The notes under the pieces are model-generated. The model was not told where the DNA came from. It made no database searches and saw only the letters and a list, made by a program, of their open reading frames with translations. From Gracilimonas sp040882225 (GTDB lineage Bacteria; Bacteroidota; Rhodothermia; Balneolales; Balneolaceae), in contig JBBEBR010000014.1 of NCBI GenBank assembly GCA_040882225.1, positions 434,001 through 498,000 of the forward strand: a stretch of 64,000 bases of DNA, read 5' to 3'. This document shows, piece by piece, positions 17,697 through 26,332 of the stretch (position 1 is its first letter; each line of letters begins with the position of its first letter). Position numbers and translations under genes: made by a program.

Positions 17697-19400
17697 TTAT
17701 GGCGCTTCAAAGTTCCAAAGTGATTGCCTTAGTTTCATAGAATCACCTGCGTCGGTGATACATTCCATTACATGCAATCCATTTTTTGAAATCAGGTTTC
17801 CAAAAGTTGTAGCGATTTGCTCAGGCCGGGAAACCAGTGTGTGATCAACTTTATGAGCCCTGCAAAGTACGGCAATACTCACCGATTGTGGTGTTTCAAA
17901 ATAAGAAGTGTATGTTTTTTTGAAGGAATAAACCGGCAACATCCTGAAAATAGTGCCGCCGCCGTTATTCATCACAATAATAACCAACGGATGTTTAACA
18001 AGCTTGGCGCTTAACAACGCATTTGAATCATGTAAAAAAGCAATATCTCCAACAAAAAGAACTCCGGGTTTTTGCAGAGAAAGGCTCAGGCCAATAGCAG
18101 TAGAATTTATTCCGTCAATGCCAGCCGCGCCACGGTTGGTATACATTTTTTTCCCATCAAATTCACCAAAAAGTGATAAATCCCGCACCGGGAAGGAATT
18201 CGAAAGCATAGTGAACATCTTCTTATCAATGCCTTCACTAATTTTTGAAAAGACGTAACCATCCGTGATTGGAGTAGTGGGGTGAAGTTGTTCTTGGCGA
18301 AACTTCTTGAAATTTTTCTCCGCATCTTTCCAGATTTTCAGCCAACTCTTTTTTGCAGAACCGGTTACATCGGGAATTTCAAGTGGTGAACTCAATACAA
18401 TTTGCTTATCAGAAGAAAGGCTGCCGTCCTGCCACTGGTAAGGATTCATAAATGAAATTTGAACCCTGTCTTCATCTTCAAGATAGTCGTTAACAGCCTT
18501 GCTTACAGGCAGCGAACCGAACCGTAAAATTAAGTCAGCATCAAGGTTTGATTGGTTTTCTTTGTTTTTTAGAAATCCATCAAACCCCTGAATAGTGTAA
18601 CGTGATGAAGGAATATGTGAGCCAGGCTCGGCAAGCACTGGAGCATTCAATGCTTTGGCGAGCGAAGAAACAAAAGAGATTTGGTCATTCTTACATGTTG
18701 GCCCAACAACAATAAGTGGCCGTTCGGCAGAAACTAAATCAGACCAAAAAACCTCACCTAATTCTGTATTTCCCTTCTCTAAAACATATTTAGGAGAATC
18801 TTGTTGAGCTTCTTTTTCATTCTCTTTTTCCACCTGTTTCAGGAAACCAGCATCCGGCTCAAAAGGCTTTGAAAAGGGAAGATTTACGTGAGATACTCCA
18901 CCTTTATTAGAGGCGCTTAGAAAAGCCTGAACCGCGGCTAATTGTATTCTTTTTTGTCCTTTTTTACTGACATCAGGTTCTCCGGCTTCATGAAAGAAAG
19001 CCGGGTAATCACCAAAAATTTTAATTTGGTCAATAGTTTGTGAAGCTCCAACTCCGCGATACTTTGGCGGACGGTCGGCACTGGCTATAATAAGAGGCGT
19101 TCCAGACTGAGCGGCTTCAATAACTGCGGGAAAATAATTTGCGAGCGCTGTACCTGATGTGCAAATTAACACCGCCGGAATTCCGGTCGATTTCGCCAGC
19201 CCCAAAGCTATAAAAGCTGCCGAACGTTCATCAATAATAACATGCTTTTTTATACCGGGATGAGCGGCAAAAGCAAGCGTTAATGCGGTAGATCTTGATC
19301 CGGGGGAGATAACCGCGTGCCGCACACCTTCAGCAAATAAAGACCGCACAAAAAGAGTACTCCAATGGAATGCGGCGTTTTGCGAATCACTTTCTTGCAT
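17697..19400 (-). CDS. menD: SEPHCHC synthase
   Basis: 567 residues, a ThDP enzyme that adds the succinic semialdehyde unit from 2-oxoglutarate to isochorismate, the committed step of menaquinone synthesis. N-terminal signatures are VISPGSRSTALTLAF and IDERSAAFIALGLAKSTG, the latter holding the ThDP-activating glutamate. The C-terminal ThDP/Mg site is GDIAFLHDSNALL, followed by IVMNNGGGTIF. The first 14 bases overlap the end of menF, indicating coupled translation. Confidence 0.97.
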   Translation of the reverse strand: MQESDSQNAAFHWSTLFVRSLFAEGVRHAVISPGSRSTALTLAFAAHPGIKKHVIIDERSAAFIALGLAKSTGIPAVLICTSGTALANYFPAVIEAAQSGTPLIIASADRPPKYRGVGASQTIDQIKIFGDYPAFFHEAGEPDVSKKGQKRIQLAAVQAFLSASNKGGVSHVNLPFSKPFEPDAGFLKQVEKENEKEAQQDSPKYVLEKGNTELGEVFWSDLVSAERPLIVVGPTCKNDQISFVSSLAKALNAPVLAEPGSHIPSSRYTIQGFDGFLKNKENQSNLDADLILRFGSLPVSKAVNDYLEDEDRVQISFMNPYQWQDGSLSSDKQIVLSSPLEIPDVTGSAKKSWLKIWKDAEKNFKKFRQEQLHPTTPITDGYVFSKISEGIDKKMFTMLSNSFPVRDLSLFGEFDGKKMYTNRGAAGIDGINSTAIGLSLSLQKPGVLFVGDIAFLHDSNALLSAKLVKHPLVIIVMNNGGGTIFRMLPVYSFKKTYTSYFETPQSVSIAVLCRAHKVDHTLVSRPEQIATTFGNLISKNGLHVMECITDAGDSMKLRQSLWNFEAP

Positions 19401-20880
19401 ATTCCAGAGCCGTTAGCATCGGTATAAACTTCAAATTTGTTTCTTCCCATTCTTTTTGGGGATTTGAATCCTCAACTATTCCACATCCCGCAAAAAAACG
19501 AGCTTCGTCTTTTTTAATTAACCCGCTGCGTATAGCCACCACAAATTCGCCTTCTCCCTTCGAGTTAATCCAACCAACAGGAGCTGCATACCATCCACGG
19601 TCGAAGTTTTCCAGCTTCTTTATGAAGGGCATGGCTTTCTCTCGGGGATAACCACCTACTGCTGGGGTAGGGTGCAATTTCGCCAGAACTTCGGTTCGAG
19701 AAACCCCAGCCTTAATCTTTGCCCGAACGGGGGTATATAAGTGCTGAACGTTACTCAGTTTTTTGATACCCGGAGTAGCAGGATGCTCAAGCAGTTCTGA
19801 ATACCGCTGTAGATTTTCACCAATGGCATCCATCACAAAAGCATGTTCGTTCAAATCTTTTTGGCTGTGAAGTAATTCATGTTCTAAAACCGCATCTTCC
19901 GAAGCTGTTTTACCGCGGGAAATGCTGCCCGCAAGGCCTTCCGTCAACACATTGCGTTTATTGAAAGAAGCCAGCCTTTCGGGAGTACATCCTATAAAAC
20001 TTGACTCCTCGTTTTGCCGGATCAAAAAGGAATAACAGTCGGGATATTGATTTCTGAGGTTATTCAGAATATATGTATCAGATATGGGTTCAGGTAATTG
20101 GACACGAAGGTCACGAGCCAGGACGATTTTTTTAAAAGCTTTTGATTTTATGAGATCCGTAGCGTTTTCTACGGAATTAATCCATCGTTGATACTCAGTA
20201 GAACGAGAATCAGGAATGGTGACTTTTGGGTGAGATTTTCTTAGGGGAGTAGAATAAGAGTCGGCTTTACAAACCTGGTCTAAATCATCGAGTGTTTTTA
20301 AAAAAGATGCGTAAATAGCTTTATTCGAATCACTTTTACAGAATTTCTTAGTAACTGTTAAGACTGTGAATTTGCCGTCTCTTACAATTACCCACTCCGG
20401 CAATGTAAATGAACCGGCTCCAAAATTTCGCCAGTCTTTACTTTTATTTTGATCGAAGAAAGAAAATCCACCCAATAAATGAACAGAAGCGAGGTGGTGC
20501 TTCAGGGTTGTGATATGATGAACTTTATTAATCAGCTCTTTACCAAGTAAGGAAGCATTTTTAAAGCGGTTTTTTCCGGAGGATTCCACTCGTTCCACAG
20601 AACCGGCGGCAACAATTGAGAATTTATCAATAGGCTTTTCCCAATAATACTGGAAAGCGTTTTTTTGAGCATGCTGCTCAAGGACGGCCAAAGGATCGAT
20701 TTGTGGAATACTGATAGAAAAGGAGAGATACTCAATTTTGCTCTTGGTTGAGCTGGATTGAACAAATTGAATAGCTTCAGCAAGTTCTAACCTTGAAACC
20801 TGCTCCCTAAAACATTCTTTAACGTTATCCAAAATTGGCCCCTGCGTAAGTTGAAGCTTAATGCTGCATTTAGTTTTCAA
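19387..20880 (-). CDS. menF: Isochorismate synthase
   Basis: 497 residues of the chorismate-utilising family. Converts chorismate to isochorismate at the head of the menaquinone pathway. Conserved parts are KIVLARDLRVQLP, SSFIGCTPERLASF, LTEGLAGSISRG, PTPAVGGYPREKA, WYAAPVGWINSKGEGEFVVAIRS and the C-terminal FAGCGIVEDSNPQKEWEET, which holds metal-binding glutamates. It is the first gene of menF-D-H-B. Salicylate-type synthases share these motifs, but the operon decides. Confidence 0.95.
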   Translation of the reverse strand: MKTKCSIKLQLTQGPILDNVKECFREQVSRLELAEAIQFVQSSSTKSKIEYLSFSISIPQIDPLAVLEQHAQKNAFQYYWEKPIDKFSIVAAGSVERVESSGKNRFKNASLLGKELINKVHHITTLKHHLASVHLLGGFSFFDQNKSKDWRNFGAGSFTLPEWVIVRDGKFTVLTVTKKFCKSDSNKAIYASFLKTLDDLDQVCKADSYSTPLRKSHPKVTIPDSRSTEYQRWINSVENATDLIKSKAFKKIVLARDLRVQLPEPISDTYILNNLRNQYPDCYSFLIRQNEESSFIGCTPERLASFNKRNVLTEGLAGSISRGKTASEDAVLEHELLHSQKDLNEHAFVMDAIGENLQRYSELLEHPATPGIKKLSNVQHLYTPVRAKIKAGVSRTEVLAKLHPTPAVGGYPREKAMPFIKKLENFDRGWYAAPVGWINSKGEGEFVVAIRSGLIKKDEARFFAGCGIVEDSNPQKEWEETNLKFIPMLTALEYARK

Positions 20881-21011
20881 TAAAAATTGAAAATAAGGAA
20901 TTAGTTATGGAAACACTAAAGGACCTGTTTTTTTCTTTTTGTTTGATAATGCAATGGAGTGAAGAGCGAAAGCAGTCATATTCTTATTTTCGGAATAACA
21001 AATATCCTTAA

Positions 21012-21314
21012 TCACACAAATACATTCAATTCCTTTGCTTCAGATAGAATTTTTTCTTTGAAAGAACTATCAATATTGTTTAAATCAACAAGGTCCACAA
21101 GGTAGGGGAGATTACTTTCTACAAAATCCTGTTTTGCATCAGCAAGCTTCATAATTTGTAAGGCCGAACCACCACAATCAATGGCTATATCAATATCAGA
21201 GTATTTTTTTGCTTTTCCGGTTGCCCTGGAACCGAATAAAAGAATCCGACAACCATGAAAATTTTTTTCCAGAATCTGAAATAGAAGGATTGTATGCTTT
21301 TCTGAAAGATTCAT
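21012..21314 (-). CDS. mntA: MntA-type nucleotidyltransferase antitoxin
   Basis: 100 residues of the minimal nucleotidyltransferase fold. The MntA motif GSx10DxD is exact: G28-S29, ten residues, then D40-I-D42 (GSRATGKAKKYSDIDIA). A third acidic residue is likely in LVDLVDL. In the HepT/MntA (type VII) system MntA adds AMP to a tyrosine of the HepT toxin and silences it. The gene overlaps the 3' end of hepT by four bases, the usual toxin-first order. Confidence 0.88.
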   Translation of the reverse strand: MNLSEKHTILLFQILEKNFHGCRILLFGSRATGKAKKYSDIDIAIDCGGSALQIMKLADAKQDFVESNLPYLVDLVDLNNIDSSFKEKILSEAKELNVFV

Positions 21315-21697
21315 TGCAGTTTTTGCTTCAACTGTTTCAGGAAATAATTAGCATCTTCAGAGAAATCTATAGCAAATTGATAAGTTTCTTCAGCGATTTT
21401 TTCATTATACGTATGACTTGTTAGATTTCTTGCTTTGTGATACCCAAACCAATTATCAGGATTATTTATCAAACCAATTTTTGCTGAATTTCGAAATATT
21501 TCTTTTATCTGGTGCTCTTCAATACCTGCAAATTCATTTAAATATCTCTTCATAAACTTCCATGACAGTTCAAAAGAATATTCAAATCGTTGTATAGTAG
21601 CATCCCGCACTATCTCATCATGGGGTTTTATTGCTAAAGCTTTTTCCAGAGAATGAAAGGCTTTTTCGAGAGGATCAATATTTAGTTTTGTTGACAT
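21311..21697 (-). CDS. hepT: HepT-type HEPN ribonuclease toxin
   Basis: 128 residues, an all-alpha HEPN protein of the HI0074/'nucleotidyltransferase substrate-binding' type. The active motif RX4HXY is complete as R90-NLTS-H95-T-Y97. R and H form the ribonuclease site in the family, and the tyrosine is the AMP acceptor. Other conserved parts are QRFEYSFELSWKFMKRYL and IFRNSAKIGLI. It lies upstream of and overlaps mntA by four bases (ATGA), forming a two-gene unit with no other members. Confidence 0.88.
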   Translation of the reverse strand: MSTKLNIDPLEKAFHSLEKALAIKPHDEIVRDATIQRFEYSFELSWKFMKRYLNEFAGIEEHQIKEIFRNSAKIGLINNPDNWFGYHKARNLTSHTYNEKIAEETYQFAIDFSEDANYFLKQLKQKLQ

Positions 21698-21778
21698 GAA
21701 CCAATTTACAATCCAAAGTTTAATTATAAAATATTGTAGTTAGAAAAACGCGAAAACCAGCATCAGGAAATCCATAAT

Positions 21779-22066
21779 TCATTCCGCGTCGTCATTTCCG
21801 CCGCTTGAGTAGGGATTGTTGATTCCGTATTGAGTGGGATCATATTCAGCCAGTTCAAAAAAATAATTCCAGGCGGTTTCACTTTTCCCTTTATCATCAA
21901 CCCAGGTTGGGTGACTTTGTTTGATGAGTCCCACCACGCGTTTGGCGTAAGAAACACGTTCTTCAGTGTCTTCAATGCGAGGGAGGGCGGCAATCATGAG
22001 ATCGAGGTTATAGCCGCAATCAAAGTCTTTGGGTTTTTGCTGATATATGAACATTTTGAAATTCAA
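21779..22066 (-). CDS. Short DUF4290-like protein
   Basis: 95 residues. The segment LDLMIAALPRIEDTEERVSYAKRVVGLI, followed by a W-rich stretch (SETAWNYFFELAEYD) and INNPYSSG, resembles the N-terminal half of DUF4290 proteins of Bacteroidota (RNIQxMVEHxxTIEDRExRNxxAxxxI, then HKLWDHLF, then DSPYP). Those are usually about twice as long, so this is a shorter relative or a divergent one. The gene ends in an acidic tail (GGNDDAE). Function unknown; the similarity is from memory of the family, not a search. Confidence 0.6.
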   Translation of the reverse strand: MNFKMFIYQQKPKDFDCGYNLDLMIAALPRIEDTEERVSYAKRVVGLIKQSHPTWVDDKGKSETAWNYFFELAEYDPTQYGINNPYSSGGNDDAE

Positions 22067-22212
22067 AAATTTAAGATGAGAACAATGCCTAAAAATAGCT
22101 GTTTAGGAGATGAGATTAAAGGATGATTGTTTTTTAAGTTGAAGGCTCTGATGATACTTGGGAAAACTCAATTTATCTTCTTTGAATACATGCCACTCGG
22201 TGAATTATTTCT

Positions 22213-22220
22213 TAGTTTTG
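22213..22220 (+). promoter_or_regulatory. Candidate Bacteroidota -7 box upstream of cysteine synthase gene
   Basis: TAGTTTTG fits TAnnTTTG and lies 34 bases before the start of the PLP enzyme gene. The nearest TTTG (22181-22184) is 28 bases upstream, more than the usual 19-21, so the -33 part is doubtful. Confidence 0.35.
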
Positions 22221-22254
22221 CGGTTTAGTTAGAAAATCATTCATAAAATATTTC

Positions 22255-23235
22255 ATGTATCACAATTCCATCCTGGAAACTATTGGAAATACTCCACTGA
22301 TTAAGCTTAATAAAGTTAATGGAGGCTCAAAAGGAATTCTTCTTGCCAAGGTTGAATATTTTAATCCCGGCCATAGTATTAAAGATCGAATAGCCGTAAA
22401 AATGCTGGACGATGCCGAGAAAAACGGGCTGCTTAAACCCGGTGGAACTATCATAGAGGGAACTTCCGGAAACACGGGAATGGGTCTCGCTTTGGTGGCA
22501 GTAAACAGGGGATACAAGTGCATTTTTACGACCACGGATAAGCAAAGTCAGGCTAAAGTTGATATTCTGCGAGCGGTGGGTGCTGAAGTTATTGTTTGCC
22601 CAACAAATGTGGAGGCCGATCATCCCGACAGCTATTATTCGGTTGCGAAAAGATTGAGTCAGGAGATTCCCAATTCCTACTATCCAAATCAGTATGAAAA
22701 TCTCAGTAATACCATTGCGCACTATGAAACCACGGGGCCTGAGTTGTGGGAACAAACAGAAGGGAAGATTACTCATTTTGTTGCCTCAATGGGAACTGGA
22801 GGAACAATTTCGGGGGCCGGTAAATTTTTGAAGGAAAAAAATCCCAACATAAAAATAATTGGGATTGACAGTGTTGGATCAGTTTATAAAAAGTATTTTG
22901 AAACCGGTGAGTTCGACAAGAATGAAATTAAGCCTTACATGACGGAAGGCATCGGTGAAGACATCATCCCGGGAACCATAAACTTTGATTATATAGATGA
23001 AGTTATCCAGATAAATGATAAAGATGGCGCTCTTGTTACACGCAGACTAGCAAGAGAGGAAGGATTGTTTGTTGGATGGTCATCTGGTTCTGCTGTGAAA
23101 GGCGCATTAAATTATATTGATGAACATCCTTTAGGAAAAGATGATATTATAGTGATCATTATGCCGGATAGCGGCTCGCGATACATTCCAAAAATTTATA
23201 ATGATGACTGGATGAAAGAGCAGGGTTTCTTGTAG
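22255..23235 (+). CDS. Cysteine synthase / cystathionine beta-synthase family PLP enzyme
   Basis: 326 residues, fold type II PLP enzyme. The Schiff-base lysine is K43 in NPGHSIKDRIA, and the phosphate/substrate loop is EGTSGNTG (68-75). A second glycine-rich loop (ASMGTGGTISGAG) binds the PLP phosphate. YMTEGIGEDIIPGTI and LFVGWSSGSAV are more usual in cystathionine beta-synthases than in CysK, but the C-terminal CBS regulatory domains are absent, so either O-acetylserine sulfhydrylase or the core CBS activity is possible. It heads a probable two-gene unit with the DUF3467 gene 52 bases downstream. Confidence 0.9.
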   Translation: MYHNSILETIGNTPLIKLNKVNGGSKGILLAKVEYFNPGHSIKDRIAVKMLDDAEKNGLLKPGGTIIEGTSGNTGMGLALVAVNRGYKCIFTTTDKQSQAKVDILRAVGAEVIVCPTNVEADHPDSYYSVAKRLSQEIPNSYYPNQYENLSNTIAHYETTGPELWEQTEGKITHFVASMGTGGTISGAGKFLKEKNPNIKIIGIDSVGSVYKKYFETGEFDKNEIKPYMTEGIGEDIIPGTINFDYIDEVIQINDKDGALVTRRLAREEGLFVGWSSGSAVKGALNYIDEHPLGKDDIIVIIMPDSGSRYIPKIYNDDWMKEQGFL

Positions 23236-23287
23236 AGAAGCCGGTTCCAAATGAGATAAACGAATTCTAAATCAAAGACATAAAGTG

Positions 23288-23605
23288 ATGGCAAAAAAAG
23301 ATCAAACGTTAAATGCTGGTAAAATGGAAATTGAATTGAAGGAAGATGAGGCCGGCGGAACGTACTCGAACCTTGTGATGATTACGCATTCACCCTCAGA
23401 GTTTATTCTTGATTTTATAGCTGTTATGCCCGGCGTTCCAAAAGCTAAAGTCGTGAAGAGAATGATTCTTACCCCGGACCATGCCAAACGCTTAGCGGGT
23501 GCTTTAAATGATAATGTAATTCGTTACGAAAAAGAGCACGGTTCCATCAATACAAAAGACCGCACAGATATCCCGATGTACAGAGGCCCGCAACCAGAAG
23601 CCTAA
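23288..23605 (+). CDS. DUF3467 protein
   Basis: 105 residues from ATG 23288; the GTG directly before it is in frame but the ATG is the likelier start. The DUF3467 pattern is clear: TYSNLVMITHSPSEFILDFI, MPGVPKAKVVKRMILTPDHAKRL and ALNDNVIRYEKEHG. These small cytoplasmic proteins are widespread in Bacteroidota and elsewhere and have no known function. It ends 14 bases before the stop of the convergent LptF/LptG gene. Confidence 0.9.
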   Translation: MAKKDQTLNAGKMEIELKEDEAGGTYSNLVMITHSPSEFILDFIAVMPGVPKAKVVKRMILTPDHAKRLAGALNDNVIRYEKEHGSINTKDRTDIPMYRGPQPEA

Positions 23606-23619
23606 TTTTTTGAGGAAGG

Positions 23620-24702
23620 TTATTTTCTTGCCTGAATAAGCAGCCAAATTCCTAATACAAAAAAGGAGAGATGTGGAATGGTGGCCACAATAATGGGCGG
23701 AATAGTTCCATAGTAGCCAAAGGGCTCAATAATTTTCATGAAAGCCAGGTAAAGAAAACTGATGGTTAATCCTGCGGCAAGGTAAACTCCTTTTCCACCA
23801 CGTCGCCTTACCGCTGCAAACGAAAAGCCAATAATTATCACTACAATTATCGATAAAGGATAAGCGAGCCTTCCGAAAAATTGAACTTGTGGGATTTCGA
23901 TACCGCCGGCTCCGCTGCGTTCAATAGAGGCAATATAGTTCCATGCCTCTGGGTAGGTTAGCTGATAAATATCTGAAGTTGTACGTGCCAAATCTCTTGG
24001 AAAAACATTTATTACGGTATCTTTTTTGGGATAAGAAAATTCCGCGTATCCCGAGTCTGTGAATACCCGTTCTGTTACTCCATCTAATGTCCAGCTTTCG
24101 GTAGAATCTTGCCAGCTCATGCGTGTAGCTGTTGTGGTTCGGGAGATTTTTTTGTCGTCAAATTCAATAAACCGAATTCGATATGCAATCTGCTGATTGG
24201 CGTCAAAATAATTTACACGGAGCTGAGTATTGGGTGCCGGCTGTCGGTAAATATCACTCCTGTCAATTTTTTCGGATTTACTTTTTAGATATTTCTCTTC
24301 GAAAGCGATTCGTTTCTGATTAGAATTTGGAATTACAAAAGCGTCAAGCAGGCTTATGGTTGAAGCACAAAGTGCAGCGAATAGGATGTAAGGTAAAATC
24401 AAGCGGTATAAACTTACACCTGCTGCTTTTAAGGCCGTAAATTCCAGGCGATCGGATAGCTGACCTGTGAGAAATAAACAGGCAACAAATACCGCAACAG
24501 GCAGCACAAGGCGGGTCATTTCGGGAACGTAACTCAGATAATAATCCTGAAAAATCTCACTCATTTCGGCGCCCTGATCTGCAAAATCATCGCTGTTTTC
24601 AGAGAAGTCAATCATGATGTAGATGAAAATCAACATCAACAAAACAACAGCCGTTATTCCGAACAGGCGAAAGAAAATGTATTTGTCGAAATGTTTAAGC
24701 AT
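23620..24702 (-). CDS. LptF/LptG-family permease (shorter paralogue)
   Basis: 360 residues. Three N-terminal membrane helices (about 12-32, 58-80, 98-118) and three C-terminal ones (about 280-355) flank a periplasmic beta-jellyroll region, the LptF/LptG layout. These proteins pair as the inner-membrane part of the LptB2FG ABC transporter that extracts lipopolysaccharide. FTALKAAGVSLYRL is the coupling-helix region that contacts LptB. It overlaps the longer paralogue upstream by eight bases. Which of the two is F or G cannot be decided here; LptB is not in the window. Confidence 0.92.
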   Translation of the reverse strand: MLKHFDKYIFFRLFGITAVVLLMLIFIYIMIDFSENSDDFADQGAEMSEIFQDYYLSYVPEMTRLVLPVAVFVACLFLTGQLSDRLEFTALKAAGVSLYRLILPYILFAALCASTISLLDAFVIPNSNQKRIAFEEKYLKSKSEKIDRSDIYRQPAPNTQLRVNYFDANQQIAYRIRFIEFDDKKISRTTTATRMSWQDSTESWTLDGVTERVFTDSGYAEFSYPKKDTVINVFPRDLARTTSDIYQLTYPEAWNYIASIERSGAGGIEIPQVQFFGRLAYPLSIIVVIIIGFSFAAVRRRGGKGVYLAAGLTISFLYLAFMKIIEPFGYYGTIPPIIVATIPHLSFFVLGIWLLIQARK

Positions 24703-26125
24703 TATTTTTTCTAAATAAACTTGAAATCCGGAAACCGGTAGAAAGGTAGGTAATTAAATAAATGCCAATTACGGATAGAACAATGTTGAAGGTCCACATC
24801 CCCAAAAAAGGAGAAATGAACAGCCGGTCGGCAAGCTTTTCACCCTGAATCAAGGAGACCCAATAAAAAGTGAGAACAACGGTACTTATGAGCGCCGCAT
24901 AACCGAAATTTCCACGTTTAGTCATAATGCCAACAGGCGCTCCAAAAAGGATAAACACCACACAGGCAAAGGGAACTGACAGCTTTTTATGAACCTCCAC
25001 TAAATAACTGGCTATTCGTTTTTCCCGCCATTCCACATTGGCAAGGGTGGTTTCAAGTGTGGATCGGTAATCTCGGAGTTGCCGGATAGCTTCATCTATC
25101 AAATTTTTCTGTACTACAATTTGATCAAAGTTGTTGATGAGTTCGTATTGGCTGGAAATTTTCTCCAGGTTTTGCAGAGAATCGGGTGGATTTCGTTGGG
25201 GATCAAAAAATGTTTCCTGCCGGGCGTTCTCCTCCAATGGTACCGTAGTTATATTTTTAGATACATTAAGCAGGTGTTTATTGACCTCTTTACCAAGCGA
25301 ATCAACTACAATCATCATTGCCTGAGAGCTCATGGTACGGTCGCTTCGGTTTCTGTTATCAGGATCTGATCTCAGGAAAGATAAGTCAGCGAGATCGATT
25401 GTCATGGTATGCTTGCTAAAAGCGTTTCTTTCAAGAAGGATTTTTCCTTCATTTGTGTTTTGGGAAAACTGGAGCATATTTCCATCAATAAGATGAAGAG
25501 TGAGGGCCTGATCTCCTTTGCTCTGAAGAAGGCCTTTCTCAGCTTTGATGTAGGCTCTTTCCCGATTATCACCAGGTTCTTGAAAAAGGGTGACATCATA
25601 TAAACTATCGGTTGCGCCGTCAATTTCCTTCACCAAAAAAGTATACCCTTCAATTCCATCATAAAAAGTATTCGGTTTTAGTTCGAATCCCGGCTTTTTT
25701 AGCCTGATATCAATGAAAAGGGAGCGGGCTTTATGGTTGGCTTCAGGCAGCACGTTATTGGAGAACCAAATCAAAAACAAACATAAAGCGATAGAAACGG
25801 TTAAAACAGGACGAATTATTTTGAAAGGGTTTATTCCCGAGGCGCGTAATGCCGTGAGTTCATTCAGTTCCGAAAACTTTCCGAAGGCCATTAATGTGGC
25901 AACTAACACGGCCATGGGAGCGGCCAAAACCACCATATAGGCGAGGTTGGTAAGTACCAGTTCGGTAATCACATTCAGGGGAATATCCTTGCCAATAAGA
26001 TTATCGATGTGTAAAATCAGAAATTGCATCAACAGTAGAAACATCAGTGTAAAAAAGCAAAACAGGAAAGGGCCAACGTGCCTTTTCAGAAGGTCTACCT
26101 GAATTTTATTTAAAAATTTGTGCAA
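24695..26125 (-). CDS. LptF/LptG-family permease (longer paralogue)
   Basis: 476 residues, the same fold as its downstream neighbour. N-terminal helices surround FSELNELTALRASGINPFKI, the LptB-contact segment, and the C-terminal helices include VPFACVVFILFGAPVGIMT. It is about 115 residues longer than its partner because of an extended periplasmic domain with a probable alpha-helical insertion (about residues 270-370, rich in Q, E and R). Longer members of this kind are common in Bacteroidota. Divergent from sprA with a 207-base gap that holds a candidate promoter for this gene. Confidence 0.92.
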   Translation of the reverse strand: MHKFLNKIQVDLLKRHVGPFLFCFFTLMFLLLMQFLILHIDNLIGKDIPLNVITELVLTNLAYMVVLAAPMAVLVATLMAFGKFSELNELTALRASGINPFKIIRPVLTVSIALCLFLIWFSNNVLPEANHKARSLFIDIRLKKPGFELKPNTFYDGIEGYTFLVKEIDGATDSLYDVTLFQEPGDNRERAYIKAEKGLLQSKGDQALTLHLIDGNMLQFSQNTNEGKILLERNAFSKHTMTIDLADLSFLRSDPDNRNRSDRTMSSQAMMIVVDSLGKEVNKHLLNVSKNITTVPLEENARQETFFDPQRNPPDSLQNLEKISSQYELINNFDQIVVQKNLIDEAIRQLRDYRSTLETTLANVEWREKRIASYLVEVHKKLSVPFACVVFILFGAPVGIMTKRGNFGYAALISTVVLTFYWVSLIQGEKLADRLFISPFLGMWTFNIVLSVIGIYLITYLSTGFRISSLFRKNNA

Positions 26126-26222
26126 AATGCTTGTTCTTGATTTTTAAGATGAACGGCTAAAAAATAGACATTTCTAACGTCTAATATTAGCAAGCATTAT
26201 TCAAATTCACTTTCAAGAGACT

Positions 26223-26230
26223 CAAATATA
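26223..26230 (-). promoter_or_regulatory. Candidate Bacteroidota -7 box for the lpt genes
   Basis: On the minus strand this reads TATATTTG (TAnnTTTG). It lies about 98 bases upstream of the first lpt gene. At the -33 position the sequence is TTAG rather than TTTG. It lies in the lpt/sprA divergent region. Confidence 0.4.
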
Positions 26231-26332
26231 TAGTATTATCGTGCCGCACTAATTCATTCGAATCCAAAAGAAGATTTGCCTATCAAAAAACGCTACAGAC
26301 ACTAATCAATAACCGCGTTAGTAATAAAGCCG

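Noticed and set aside
22327..22776. 149-codon minus-strand frame inside the PLP synthase gene
   Set aside because: Overlaps conserved catalytic regions of the synthase; no independent support.
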